From positions 14,194,471 through 14,258,470 of the forward strand of contig CM037878.1 in assembly GCA_021292165.1 (NCBI GenBank): a stretch of DNA of 64,000 bases, given 5' to 3'. The DNA comes from Shinisaurus crocodilurus. Lineage: Eukaryota; Chordata; Lepidosauria; Squamata; Shinisauridae. A program made the position numbers and the translations under genes. Below the pieces are notes generated by a model. The model made no database searches, was not told the DNA's origin, and saw only the letters and a program-made list of their open reading frames with translations. Of this stretch, positions 19,899 to 29,195 are shown in pieces (position 1 is the stretch's first letter; every line of letters begins with the position of its first letter).

Positions 19899-20033
19899 CA
19901 GTGTCCTCCAACCTTGGGTCCCCAGATGTTTTTGGCCTACAACTCCCAGCATGCCCCAGCCAGCTATGCTGGCTGGGGCATGCTGGGAGTTGTAGGCCAA
20001 AAACATCTGGGGACCCAAGGTTGGAGAACACTG
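19899..20033. mobile_element. hAT MITE (palindromic, Buster-type), copy 4
   Basis: A 135-bp palindrome with exact CTGTAGAG duplications (19891-19898 and 20034-20041). The left end carries one change, CAGTGTCCTCC. Confidence 0.95.
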
Positions 20034-20041
20034 CTGTAGAG

Positions 20042-20649
20042 TACTTAGCACAATGGTTAATCCGGACCAGTTCCTTCCCGCCCACCTCACATCTCAGAAG
20101 GCGTACTTGAAGACAATTCACCCCCGTCCCCTGTTCTCTCACTCACTGTTGCATTTGCTAGCTTGGAGTTTGTTTTGAAGTTCAGTGTGGAGGTTCTGCT
20201 GCCGCGCAGTGAATCGTGGACTGCCTGACTGCTTCGGTGGAGAGCCACAAGAAAGGCTGAAGGGCGGCCAGGGGGGGGGAGAAGTCATAGGAATGCTCCC
20301 CCTTTCCCCCCTTGAGATGTCCCCTAGAGGTAGGGCTACCAGATGTCTCTCATTTTAAGGGACAGCCCTTATTTGGTCAGGACTGTGTCCTTTATTCCAC
20401 ACTGGATGTGGTGTCTTCAAAAAAAAATCGGAGCTCCCTCGGTATTTTTTTCTTCTTCTTTTCTTTGCAGTCTCTTGGCCTGTCAGTTGTACTTAGAGCT
20501 GTTTCCAAAGTCAACCAAATGAGGCCTAACATGATCCCCGCTGGATCAGATCAAGATCCCATCTAAAGCTAAGCGTCCTGATTCCCACAGTGGCCAACCA
20601 GATGCTTCTTGAAACCAGGGTCGGGACAAGGAGAAGCAGCCAACCACCA
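20042..20649. other. mostly unassigned
   Basis: At 20330-20425, AGGGCTACCAGATGTCTCTC and TTATTTGGTCAGGACTGTG look like a decayed interspersed repeat related in style to 35225-35420. No exon. Confidence 0.35.
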
Positions 20650-20654
20650 CCACA

Positions 20655-20693
<39 letters not shown>
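20650..20693. repeat. (CA)n microsatellite
   Basis: An uninterrupted CA run next to the 3' end of the following SINE. Confidence 0.97.
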
Positions 20694-20696
<3 letters not shown>

Positions 20697-20701
20697 AATA
20701 G

Positions 20702-20862
20702 ATCATAGATCATAGTTCATAGAGTTGGAAGGAGCCTACAAGGCCATCGAGTCCAACCCCCTGCTCAATGCAGGGAACTAGAGGAGGGGTCTCTCCCATC
20801 CAAGTAATCACCAGGCCTGACCCTGCTTAGCTTTCCGTGCTCAGACAAGCTGAGCCAGCATG
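20702..20862 (-). mobile_element. 5S-CR1 chimeric SINE, copy 4
   Basis: Minus strand: GCTGGCTCAGCTTGTCTGAG, CACGGAAAGCTAAGCAGGG, GTGATTACTTGGATGGGAG, then the CR1 tail, ending TATGAACTATGATC. Confidence 0.9.
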
Positions 20863-21524
20863 CAGACACAGGCCCGTTTGAGTAGTTTTGCTGCTGCGTT
20901 CGTGGCAGCAGTGCAGGCACTCCAAGGGCCATCTCTCCCCACCATGCCTCGCTCCTGAGGAATGTGCGGTCCTTCCTGAGAGCGAGGCATGATGGGCAAG
21001 GTGGCCCTGGAGAACGCCTGCTTTGTTGTGGCAGCAAATAAAGAGAAGCATTTCACAGTAGTAAACACTGCAGGGCCACTGTCCCAGGCCACCTCACCCA
21101 CAATGCCTCCCTCTCAGGAAAGGCCCTTCCTCAGAGCAAGGCATGGGTGACCTGGAGAGCCCTGTTGGAATGCCGCCACCTGCTTTGCTGTGGTGGCGAC
21201 AATCCTATACTCCTTAGAAGTAGCCGCCGGTGGCTACTCCATGGCAGATGGGCCTGCGAGCCACGGTCAAGAGAAACAGTAGTGATGGGTGGCCCTATTC
21301 TCCAGACCAAATCTGCCTCCTGAGGCAAAGCAGCCACCTTTCCTAATGGGAGGGCCGGCCGGCCTTCCTGGGCACCCACAAGCAAGCCATGATGAAGGCA
21401 AGAACCTTCTCCCTCTGTTGCTTCCCAGGAACTGGTATTCAGAGTGCTGTTGAGCATGACTTTGAACATAGAGCAACTTTTTGGAGTTCAGATCAGGGCC
21501 AATAGCTGTTGGTAGACCACACAC

Positions 21525-21561
<37 letters not shown>

Positions 21562-22033
21562 ACAAATTAGTCATCTAAACTGGTGGCCACATCTTATCAG
21601 AAACAGATCTCAGATTATGTCATCTGAAATCTGTTTCTGATACTTCTTTACTGCCACAAGGCATGCTGGCACAAAAAGAAGTAATGGAGGCTTACCCTTT
21701 GGAAAACCAAACCAAACCAAACCAAACCAGCAGTTATATCTGCATCTGTCCCTAACTGAAACTTACAAGTCCCTTGTGAGGCAAAGTCAATGGTACATGA
21801 GGATCCAACATTGAAGATCCACCTGGCTCCCTTCCTTGCTTTTCTTCCTACATCTGTCCCTTTGTGTATACCCATCAGTATTCTACATCAAGAAAACAGA
21901 GGCTTTCGTGCAATCGAATGCATTAATTTCTATTTTGCAGACTAAGACTACATTATGCAAAATCGATGCTGGCATTTTTTTCATCTGGAACCAGATCTGT
22001 CTCCACGTAAATTAAACCAACCAATCTCATAGG
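20863..22033. other. mostly unassigned; (CA)n at 21517-21562, hairpin at 21595-21640, (AACCA)n at 21704-21729
   Basis: The hairpin arms are TATCAGAAACAGATCTCAG and CTGAAATCTGTTTCTGATA. Two segments near 20940-21000 and 21090-21150 echo each other (CAATGCCTCCCTCTC versus CATGCCTCGCTCC), suggesting an old duplication. No exon. Confidence 0.4.
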
Positions 22034-22327
22034 TCAGACCCTGGCGCTGGCAGTCCACCCAGCGCACACTGAGGCAGCGTGTGAGGCTGCGATGAAAACA
22101 ATACCAGAACGTGCTGATTGTAAGTGGAGGCCATGGCATCTACGCTTCCTCCCTCTCACCACCATTGTTGTCTGGGTCAGGAGCAAGAGGCAGGTGAACA
22201 AGCAGGTTGCAGTAGTAAAGAGGAGCAGCAAGTCTGGGGGGGGGGGGCGGCTCTTGTCAGTGGGGCCCCTACTGGGGTGTGGGCCCTTGGCAGAAGTGCC
22301 CAACTATGTCTACCCTTGATATCAGCC
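22034..22327 (-). mobile_element. Non-autonomous hAT-like repeat, copy B
   Basis: The minus strand reads CAGGGCTGATATCAAGGGTA, GGGCACTTCTGCCAAGGGCC and GGTGGTGAGAGGG. This is the best view of the CAGGGCTG terminal repeat of the family first noted at 1161-1640. Confidence 0.6.
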
Positions 22328-22544
22328 CTGGTTCTCAGGAACACCTCTGTTGCTGGCCAGGTTACTATTTCGGCACGCTGAGGGCCAGATTAGACATTAT
22401 GTGACTGCCGCATTATGTGACAAGCACCCATCTCTTCTTTTTTTATTATTTAAAAAAGGAGGCCCTTTTGACCTATGTTGATAACTGTGCTACAGTTATT
22501 ATCAGTGAACCACCTCACTGGCAGGAACCATTCTCAACTGCTGG

Positions 22545-22921
22545 TTGTTAAGTGAGGTATAGAACAAGAAGCCACCATAAAAGGAAGGACTTCTTCACAG
22601 AGCGCATAGTTGAACTATGGAATTCGCTACCACAAGATGTAGTGATGGCCACCAATTTGGATGGCTTTAGAAGGGGATTAGACCAATTCATGGAGGACAA
22701 GGCTGTCAGTGGCTACTAGTCCTGATGGCTATGTGCCACCTCCAGTATCAGAGGAGGTACACCAGTTGCTGGAGAAGACAAGTGGGAGGGTCCTATTGCA
22801 CTCATGTCCTCTTTGTGGGCTTTGTGGGCTTCCTACAGGCACCTGGTTGGCCACTGTGTGAACAGAATGCTGGACTAGGTGGGCCCTTGGTCTGATCCAA
22901 CATGGCTCTTCTTATGTTCTT
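22545..22921 (+). mobile_element. CR1 LINE, 3' untranslated region and end
   Basis: Reads AGGACTTCTTCACAGAGCGC, GTTGAACTATGGAATTCGCT, GGATGGCTTTAGAAGGGG, GTGAACAGAATGCTGGACTA and ends CTCTTCTTATGTTCTTA. This is a different CR1 subfamily from the one at 29196-30655, and serves as the reference for several fragments here. Confidence 0.85.
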
Positions 22922-23575
22922 AAGGCTTTTAAAGGACACCAAAGATCTTGGCAGTTCCCGTTCAGTTCAATACGACATGTACAGAAGAATTTCCCAAGGA
23001 TGGGGGATCCTTCATTACCTAACGGGAGGGGTACTTTTTGGATTTTCCACCCCAGACTCCAAACAAAATGACCCTGGGAATGCTGTGCAGTTGGGGAGAT
23101 ATAACCCCAGCAGCAAGACCACACTGACCCGACCAAGTACAAATGTGTGTCCATTGTCTTAGTGGTTGCTTTCATCCGCTGTAAAATAGGGATGTACAAG
23201 CATTTTGCTTGAATCATTTTTTGACCAGGATTTGCCCCGTTAGCACCCCTGAATGTGAATGGGGGAGCATATATTTTTGGAGCAAAGCTCACACACCACA
23301 CATCCTGAGCTTGCGATGCTGATTTGACAAATGTGTGATTAAGAAAAATGCACACGTTAAAAATGCACATTTAGGACACCTTTCAAGCTTTAGTCAATGG
23401 GGGAAATTAAAAAAAGGAAGGAAAAGAAGCGCACCAAAATGCGTACTTTCCCCATTCAAACAACAACACTGCTTACAATTGGGGATGGGAATGAAGCAGG
23501 CAGAGTGTCGAGGTGGAACTCGGAGAAGGGCGCTTGAGCTCAAGTGTCGCTGATTCTCCCACCCTGAGTGTGCGC
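22922..23575. other. mostly unassigned, possible foldback element 23185-23540
   Basis: GATGTACAAGCATTTTGC and later AAATGCACACGTTAAAAATG resemble segments at 36919-37395 and 35421-35530, so a shared decayed element is likely. No coding signal. Confidence 0.35.
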
Positions 23576-24012
23576 CTTTGGCTCACGCTGTGGCTCACGC
23601 TGGCTCCGCTTGTCTGAGCGTGGAAAGCTAAGCAGGGTCAGGCCTGGTGATTACAGTAATACCTTGGATTGCAAGTAACTTGGTTTGAGAGCGTTTTGCA
23701 AGACATGCAAATGTTTAAATATTTATTTAATTATTTTTTTTACTTGATACACAAGCGACGTCTTGCAATACAAGTACTGTAGTATGGCTTAAATTAAAAA
23801 TCTCTGTACAAATTTTTTTTGGGGGGATTTCATTTTGATAGAAGAGTGTTTTGGATTACAAGCATATTTCCGGAATGAATTATGCTCTCAGTCCAAGGCA
23901 TGACTGTACTTGGATGGGAGACCCCTCCTCTAGTTTCCTGCATTGAGCAGGGGGTTGGACTCGATGGGCCATGGCCTTGTGTAGGCCCCTTCCAACTCTA
24001 TATCTATGAATC
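23576..24012 (+). mobile_element. 5S-CR1 chimeric SINE, copy 5, split by a mariner-type MITE
   Basis: Best-preserved leader of the family (TGGCTCACGCTGGCTCCGCT, TGTCTGAGCGTGGAAAGC). The 5S-like block is cut after GCCTGGTGATTA by the insertion at 23654-23906 and resumes CTTGGATGGGAGACCCC. The CR1 tail follows, with a small extra GGCCATGGCCTTGTG change, ending at 24012. Confidence 0.92.
23654..23906. mobile_element. Tc1/mariner-type MITE inserted at TA
   Basis: This 253-bp insert begins CAGTAATACCTTGGATTGC and ends CAAGGCATGACTG. Its termini are complementary (CAGTAATACCTT versus CAGTCATGCCTT) and TA flanks both sides (23652-23653, 23907-23908). Inner arms also match (GCAAGTAACTTGGTTTGAGA versus TTTTGGATTACAAGC). 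There is no coding capacity. Confidence 0.85.
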
Positions 24013-25859
24013 TATGTGTACATGTGAACATGGGCAGACTAAGCAGGCTCCTTGTAGGTCAACATGTATCCAATTGGAAGCCGACCCATGAACACACAGC
24101 CGTAGGGAGGGGTCGTCTCTGGGTTGCATAGCTGCTTCATAGCTTGCAATGTTTAACTCCGGCCTGGTTGTGTTTGTGAATGGGCAAAATGTAAAACCAT
24201 CCCCTGCTCCTGTTCCCTCCCCAGCTGTGCATAATGCATCCAAGGACTGCTCCCTTTCTATTTACATTTCAAGGAATGTATCAGTTTGGGGAGGAACTGG
24301 GGAGGGAGAAAGCACTGGCTGATTGTTCCCAGGTTCCCCATGTCAGAAGCCCTCCCTGCCTCTGTTGGTGTCTCTTGATGTATGGATCGCATTAAAGGGA
24401 TGAAAGTGAGGCATAGCTCAGGGTTTTGGCACGATAATCCCCATTAAACTCTCTCTGGGAAAGGAAAAAAAAAAGGAAAAACACGATTTAAAAAAAAAAA
24501 AACGTTTGGAGGCTGAGTCACTTTAGAGTCTAAATAAGTTACAAGTGGTATTTACATAGCGTGGGGCCAACGGGAGAGCCAGACAGTCCTAGAGATTTGG
24601 ACAGGGCAGGAGTGCGCGAGACCGTGGCACCTCTCAACAGAGCGGCGTCCGCTGGGAGCCTCTTTGGGGGGCCGAGTTCTACGAAAAAGCAGCGGAGACA
24701 GAAAAAGCTTTGAAATGCGGCACACACACCAAAGGGAAAAGAAAAGTCTGATTTGTCTCGATTGCAAGAAAGGGCGACTGTCTGTGTCCAGTGTGTGGCC
24801 AATATAGGCCCCGTTGGATCTGGGAAGCCTCATTCCAAGTCCTGCACGATCTGCCACAGACTTAGGGCGGATTCTGATGTTGCTGTTTTCCCCACTATCC
24901 TCTGTGCTTGAAATGCACAGAGGAGGGCATTTGTGATGGCAACAGAAGGCTGAGGTATAAATAATCTTTTTTTAAAAAAATAAAAAATATATATCATACA
25001 AACCAAAGAGAGAAAGATGCAACATTAACGTGCGGAATATCTCTGTGGCTTGCCACTTGCAAAGCTTTTTGCTTTTCCTTGCAAGTCAAATGGTGGACAA
25101 ACTTTATCATACCTTGATGAAAACTTGCTAAGGCTGCCAGGAAATGAAAAGAAAAAAGGGAAGAAGAAAAAAAAAAAAGTGCCTTGGCAAACAGATCGGC
25201 TTTAGGGCCCGCCAATAAACTATCCCTGCTAAGGATGAATCATACATCATGTAAAAGAGCGATTCCTTTTGTATGGCCTGAACTCCTGCCAGTTCATTTC
25301 ACTGGGGGTTTAGTGTTTTTTTTAAAAGAGAGAGTCGATATCATGTCCCATCCCCCCAAACCAGGCATGTGTCAATAAAAAAAATATATTTTAAATCCAG
25401 TCATTATCTGATCCTGATTATGACAGTTGCAGTCTCAACGTTGGCTAGTCCTCAGCTGTGCCGGTGCAGTCCTGCCAGGAGTGTTGAAATCTGTCAATGA
25501 TGCTCTGATGGGTGTTCCTGCTGACTATGTTATTTCCTTATCAGATACCCCACGTTGCCCATTATGTTGAAGTTAAGTATGGAAAGACGAAAAGTAAAAC
25601 GGTTAGCCTTATTTCTGGCGGATGACTGAGGACTCTTTGGCTTGCATGCCCCAGAAATGAGAGATGTTTCTGGAAGGCAGTTCATGTGACCATTCCTTTG
25701 GCTCTCGAATCCTTTGACTCTCGGTGCAGCCAGTAAAACTAAGGCCTTATTTGTGAAAGTGAATTCTGCCATGAATATGCGCTCTCAGTATTTGTAAGAC
25801 GGGCGTTGTTTATTACTTTTAAGGCGCTCGTTTGCTACGATTCCCTCAAGCACCAAACA
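24013..25859. other. unassigned sequence
   Basis: Poly-A/T runs near 24462-24502, 24967-24990 and 25163-25178. No recognisable repeat ends, exon or RNA. This is one of the longer unassigned stretches and could include unique intergenic or intronic DNA. Confidence 0.4.
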
Positions 25860-26025
25860 TATGGCTGTTATTATTATTACATTTTTAGCTTGTCCTTCCT
25901 CCAAGGAATTCAGGGCAGCAGTGCACACAGTGTCTCCCGCTCCGTTTTTTTTTATCGCCACAACAACCCTGTGAAGTAGGTTAGGGTGAGAGGGAAAGTG
26001 GGCGGCATGAAATGATTCAGCGAGC
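25860..26025 (-). mobile_element. tRNA-derived SINE, diverged 3' fragment
   Basis: CTTGTCCTTCCTCCAAGGA and ATCGCCACAACAACCCTGTG, GAAGTAGGTTAGGGTGAGAG match the reverse complement of the body and tail of the common SINE. The tRNA-like head is missing. Confidence 0.6.
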
Positions 26026-26366
26026 GGGGCCGTTGCTGGAGGGAGGCAAAGTGGGCAGTTTCCTAGTGCGCCAAGAGATCCAGGGTGCCAAATGACCCCC
26101 AGGCAGGCAGGCAGCCAGCTGCAGGAATAGGGTTTTTTTTGTGGTGTGGCGAGAGACTCCCACTGCTCTGCCTCAGAGACACTGCATTTTGCTAGAGGGT
26201 GGCAACACCCTAATCCAACCCCCAAATAGGGTCCCTCTGCTAAGTTCCTGGAGCTTAAATCCCAGGAGGCAGAAGGGTCTGATCCGCCGACCAGGCAGCT
26301 GCAGGACAGCTTGCTACTTTTTATACCAGGCCTGGCCAATCCAGAAGCCCCGTACTGCCTGCTGCT
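26026..26366. other. unassigned, possibly a decayed hAT
   Basis: GCAGTTTCCTAGTGCGCCAA distantly recalls the CTAGGCGGTTGCCTAGGGCGC arm of the element at 10142. Not strong enough for assignment. Confidence 0.3.
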
Positions 26367-26762
26367 AAGGATGTGCGTGGAGCTCGATTGGGTGTGTGTG
26401 TGTGTGGAAGTCCGGCAAACTTGCCGGGTTCGACCCCCCCCCCGAGCTCCGCTCGTCCTACTTTCTCCCTGGCTTGACTCGCGTTCTTGCGAGCCAAGCC
26501 GGGGAAGCAACTTCCGGGTTCCCGGCGCGATGTTGTTTACGTAGAAAAATGGCCTAATTTGCACAAATTATGACCTAATTGGCACAAATTAGGCCGCAAT
26601 TTGTGCAAATTAGGCCGTTTTCTACGTAAACAACGTAGCGCAGGGGACCCAGAAGTCTGCAGAGCACCTCAGCTGGCACGCATGCTCGGCTCACATGGCG
26701 GGAGCGCTCGGCTCGTGCGCCGCAAGCAAGCAAGTCAAGTGCTGGTTGGGTCGCCTATCCCT
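26367..26762. mobile_element. Unclassified foldback element
   Basis: Arms near the centre are long and nearly perfect: GTTGTTTACGTAGAAAAATG (26531-26550) mirrors TTTTCTACGTAAACAAC (26619-26635), with GGCCTAATTTGCACAAATTA and its complement inside. Outer ends AAGGATGTGCG and CGCCTATCCCT are complementary. A start like it (GGGATGTGCGCGGAGCTTGA) recurs at 61921. No transposase and no confident target duplication. Confidence 0.65.
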
Positions 26763-26829
26763 ACCTGCCACTCACAGGGGCCGATGTTACAGCCGTACCC
26801 TTCTGTGGCTGAAGTGAAGCCTGCCTGAG

Positions 26830-27160
26830 CGCTCAGAGGCAGGTGTCGAGGGTCGGCATAATCGGGCACCTGCTGAGGGCCCACACCCTAGCAGAGGGCC
26901 CACTGGCAAGAGCCCTTGCCACCTGCTGGTTCACTCGTCCCTCACCCTGGCCCAGACAATGGTGGTGGTGACAAGGAGGAGCAGTAGATGCTGCTGCCTG
27001 CGTGCGTATCACCTCTCTGCCTGGCAAGCAAGCAGGTAGCGGCAATGATGAGGAAGAGCAGCAGCTGATAATGATGCTGAGGAGCAGGCAGACTCATGGA
27101 GACACCATTGAGGGTGTCTTGCCCACGGGCCTTCCAAAACCTGGAGCCGGCACTGCTCAG
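26830..27160 (+). mobile_element. Non-autonomous hAT-like repeat, copy C
   Basis: GGGCACCTGCTGAGGGCCC, CCACACCCTAGCAGAGGGCC, CCTGGCCCAGACAATGGTGG and an end CCTGGAGCCGGCACTG align in order with 57612-57955 and 34640-35000. Confidence 0.6.
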
Positions 27161-28192
27161 AGGCCTACGTAGTTCTTCAAGCGAGCTCCCAGCCTTAGGC
27201 CAAAATGTTCCATTCCAAAGCCAGAGTCCCTGGCACTAACCCGTACCCACAGAAACGTTTCTTATAATCTCTAGTTAATACATGCGGGAGGCGGATCCGC
27301 CTTCTAGTGGGAAGGACGGGACAAGATGGAGCCAACCCTAAAGAGAACAGGCCAGATTCGGGCTGTTTCTGGTTGGGTCCCATCCTCTACTCCAATCAGC
27401 TTCCTTGAGATTAGCCCCAGAGCAAAAACAGAGGTTAGCTCACACATCCTCTGCATCCAAGCAGATGGAGAAAAGCGGCAAGGTGTGGTGGGAGCCTGAG
27501 GCATTCTTTGCTCACCTCTATCTATCTACGCCTTTAAAAAAACACAACCACCACCGAAGAACAATCCAGCACAAACAAAGCAGCTTTAATTATGATGAAG
27601 GGGCTTGGCTTGGCTTGGAGGCCAGATCTGAAATTGGAAGAGGGGACATGGGAGAGCAAGAGGGAGATCTCACGCTGATCTTGCCCTTTCTCCGCCTCTT
27701 CCATCGATCCAGCTCAAGCCACAGAATGTGACCCAAAGGGCCTAGCTCTTCCTAGGCCATGGGAAGCTCTGGTGGGCCAGAGCTTTGGTTCAGATGACCT
27801 TTTGAGAGACCTGCTGAGAAGAAAATAATACGTCTGGGGAGAGCAAGGAACCGTGCTGGATGTCTTGAACGTCTGCCCAGCCTGCTGGAAAGGCTTCTGG
27901 TTTGGCAAGTTTTGAGCTGACGCTGCAGGCATTCTCGTTCGGTGTGTTTGTATGAACGCATTGTTCCTGCCCCCTCCGGCGTGGTTGATTAGGTGCATTA
28001 TAATGAATTAAAGGAATTCTCATAAGTTGTTGCCGTATAAATTGTATGATGGCACAGAAGGGGTTGGGAGCCAGGACATCAGGGAATGATCGGGTGGAAC
28101 AGAGTGAACGAATCCGGGTAAATAAACACCCGAAACTAAGGAAAATGTCACCTTGGCAAAGCCTGCAGGGTATGCGACATGCAGGAGGGTTG
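27161..28192. other. unassigned sequence
   Basis: No repeat end, exon or RNA recognised. Confidence 0.4.
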
Positions 28193-28200
28193 CCTTAGGG

Positions 28201-28335
28201 CAGTGTTTCTCAACCTTGGGTCCCCAGATGTTTTTGGCCTACAACTCCCAGCATGCCCCAGCCAGCTATGCTGGCTGGGGCATGCTGGGAGTTGTAGGCC
28301 AAAAACATCTGGGGACCCAAGGTTGAGAAACACTG
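28201..28335. mobile_element. hAT MITE (palindromic, Buster-type), copy 5
   Basis: A 135-bp palindrome with ends CAGTGTTTCTCAACC, a variant shared by both arms, and exact CCTTAGGG duplications (28193-28200, 28336-28343). The symmetric variant suggests arm-to-arm gene conversion or a distinct subfamily. Confidence 0.95.
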
Positions 28336-28343
28336 CCTTAGGG

Positions 28344-28710
28344 CCAGGCAAAATAGTCTGCTGGATCCCTGAATCACCTGGAGACTCTCCACACCTGGGT
28401 GGCACGCCCTTGGCAACAGCCGGTGCTCAGGTGGAGAGGCTTCATGCAGTGGGGATCCATGCAGAAAGCATCTCAGAAGGTGTCAGAGATTCATGTACAT
28501 TCACCTAATCTCTCTCCACAGGCCTAGCTTCAGCATGCGATATCCTTGAGCCCTGCTTTAAAAAAAATCCGTAAAATCGGTGCTCGGCACCAGGCAGCAC
28601 AGCGGCTGCCATTTTAATTTCCCATAATGCTCCAGCGGAGCAACACCTGCATTAGGGGCATGGTGTAGAATTAAAAAATGGTCAGGTAAGCTTGGCAGGG
28701 GGGTAAAGAA
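28344..28710. other. unassigned sequence
   Basis: Nothing supportable; a short A/T-rich run near 28560. Confidence 0.4.
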
Positions 28711-28960
28711 GAGAGCCAGTGTGGCCTAGTGGTTAGAGTGTGGGAGTGGGACTCTGGAGATCCGGGTTCTAGTCCCCCCACTCGGCCATGAAGCTCACTT
28801 GGGTGACTTTGGGCCGGTCACTGACTCTCGGCCTAACCTGCCTCACAGGGTTATTGCCGAGGATAAAATGGAGAGGAGGAAGGACTGTGTAAGCCGCCTT
28901 GGGTTCCTCCTTGCAAGAGGAAAAAAGGTGCGATATAAATGTAATAAAATACATGAATAA
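28711..28960 (+). mobile_element. tRNA-derived SINE with an L2-like tail
   Basis: GAGAGCCAGTGTGGCCTAGT head, B box GGTTCTAGTCC, CCTCACAGGGTTATTGCCGA body and GATATAAATGTAATAAAATA tail. TAAAGAA precedes it and TAAGAAAGAA follows, a possible decayed duplication. Confidence 0.9.
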
Positions 28961-29029
28961 ATAAGAAAGAAACCGACTGGGAGCGTCAAAGGAAAAAAAA
29001 GAATTTCGAGGGGCATTCTAGAACCCATG

Positions 29030-29195
29030 GGCGGAAATTGCAAGGAAGCAGATCTCAGGGAAACATTTGAGGAAACTCCCTACCATTAAGAGCTGGAACA
29101 GAATGCCTTGAGAGGGGGAGGGCGGGCGCTCCTTCACAGGAAATAATTCAAAGAGAAGCTGGATGCGCATCTGTCAGGGACGCTGGAAGCTGCAC
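29030..29195 (+). mobile_element. Older CR1 LINE, 3' region, first part
   Basis: AGCTGGAACAGAATGCCTTG, CTCCTTCACAGG, AGAAGCTGGATGCGCATCTG and TCAGGGACGCTGGAAGCTGC are a diverged CR1 ORF end. It breaks near 29195 and resumes at 30656, so the CR1 between is the younger insertion. Confidence 0.7.

Noticed and set aside
25785..26564. A 259-residue minus-strand ORF as a possible gene
   Set aside because: It spans a SINE fragment and part of a foldback element, lacks any recognisable domain, and reads as chance.
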